Source of the DNA: JBDKTH01 sp964558295
GTDB lineage: Bacteria > Planctomycetota > Planctomycetia > Pirellulales > Thermoguttaceae
Reading direction: 5' to 3'
DNA length: 36,031 bases
Assembly (NCBI GenBank): GCA_964558295.1
Contig: CAZLDQ010000030.1
Location: 1-36,031 of the forward strand
Below, piece after piece: positions 35,786 to 36,031 of this stretch. Numbering within the stretch: the first letter of the stretch is position 1; each line of letters begins with the position of its first letter. Below the pieces are notes generated by a model. That model was not told the origin of the DNA. It made no database searches and saw nothing but the letters and a program-made list of their open reading frames with translations. A program made the position numbers and the translations under genes.

Positions 35786-35814
35786 AACCGCAAAGGACGC
35801 AAACAACGCGCAGG
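35786..35814. repeat. Degenerate 9-nt periodic repeat, GCAAAG type
   Basis: After an initial C, units CGCAAAGGA, CGCAAACAA and CGCGCAGGA follow head to tail (about 35789-35816). Such motifs are frequent in intergenic DNA of planctomycetes and related bacteria. Confidence 0.65.
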
Positions 35815-35848
35815 AATGGGGACACGTAGGGCGGGCCGACCTTGGGCC

Positions 35849-35875
35849 GTCTCCATCCGTGTTATCCGTGACTGG
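35849..35875. repeat. Degenerate 9-nt periodic repeat, CACGGAT type (minus orientation)
   Basis: Read on the minus strand it contains CACGGATAA followed by CACGGATGG. It is inverted relative to the third cluster at 35961. Confidence 0.65.
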
Positions 35876-35960
35876 CCGGTACGACCAACTCTCCGGAACG
35901 TACGTTGTCCGAACCCGATCGTCACACGGAACCGCTTGCCCATCGGCTTGGTGGAAGAAC

Positions 35961-35987
35961 CACGGATATCGCGGATGAAGGCGGAAC
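35961..35987. repeat. Degenerate 9-nt periodic repeat, CACGGAT type (plus orientation)
   Basis: Units CACGGATAT, CGCGGATGA and AGGCGGAAC follow in phase. Together with the inverted cluster 86 bases upstream it forms a pair of facing repeats. Confidence 0.65.
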
Positions 35988-36031
35988 ACCCGGCAACGCA
36001 CAGCACAAGAGTTGCGGGCTGAACGGGCGTG

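Larger units (their letters stand above)
35329..36031. other. 703-base gene-free region at the window end
   Basis: No open frame has homology-like composition. Frames on both strands run through repeat clusters and give Arg/Pro/Gly-rich products. It contains terminator-like hairpins and three 9-nt periodic repeats. A real gene may begin beyond the window. Confidence 0.6.

Noticed and set aside
35309..36022. Plus-strand open frame of 237 codons at the window end
   Set aside because: It overlaps the end of lutC, runs through three repeat clusters and terminator-like hairpins, and has a low-complexity Arg/Gly-rich product.

Overview
The window is a GC-rich chromosomal segment that looks like a planctomycete, most likely of the Pirellulales type. 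This is inferred from gene content, not from a 16S gene. The supporting signs are a tandem double-length UvrA, Tat-exported proteins of the DUF4159 type, a lipoyl-like domain without its lysine, an EF-G resembling the EF-G2/spdEFG2 branch, and short degenerate 7- to 9-nt periodic repeats in intergenic gaps. No phage, transposase, CRISPR array, tRNA or rRNA was seen.

Positions 1-13305 hold the classical ribosomal protein / RNA polymerase block on the plus strand: rplA (3' part only), rplJ, rplL, rpoB, rpoC, then rpsL, rpsG and fusA. The rplL-rpoB spacer carries two strong hairpins and the rpoB-rpoC spacer two more. A consensus-like promoter (TTGACA-16-TATCTT) lies before rpsL, so the str genes can probably be transcribed on their own. 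S12 has Arg at position 88, where streptomycin-sensitive bacteria usually have Lys.

Positions 13400-19300 hold unrelated housekeeping genes on both strands: a cyclophilin, a beta-CASP metallo-beta-lactamase ribonuclease with an apparently non-canonical start codon, an exported glycerophosphodiester phosphodiesterase-like protein, a Tat-exported aldo/keto reductase-like protein, an SRAP (YedK/HMCES) abasic-site protein, a stand-alone lipoyl-like domain, and a CBM9-like protein.

Positions 19362-26534 (minus) encode one 2390-residue protein containing two complete UvrA copies, with four ABC ATPase sites and duplicated zinc modules, plus a C-terminal region of roughly 340 residues that I cannot assign. 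It is in effect a covalently linked UvrA dimer and is the most unusual gene here.

Positions 26930-28498 encode a Tat-exported protein with two DUF4159-like repeats. Positions 28557-32074 (minus) form a compact operon: a DUF71 PP-loop ATPase, a BtuF-like binding protein, a BtuD-like ATPase and a BtuC-like permease. This association is known from work on cobalamin salvage and points to corrinoid uptake. Positions 32293-35328 hold lutA-lutB-lutC for L-lactate oxidation. The last 700 bases contain no convincing gene but do contain terminator-like hairpins and three clusters of 9-nt periodic repeats.
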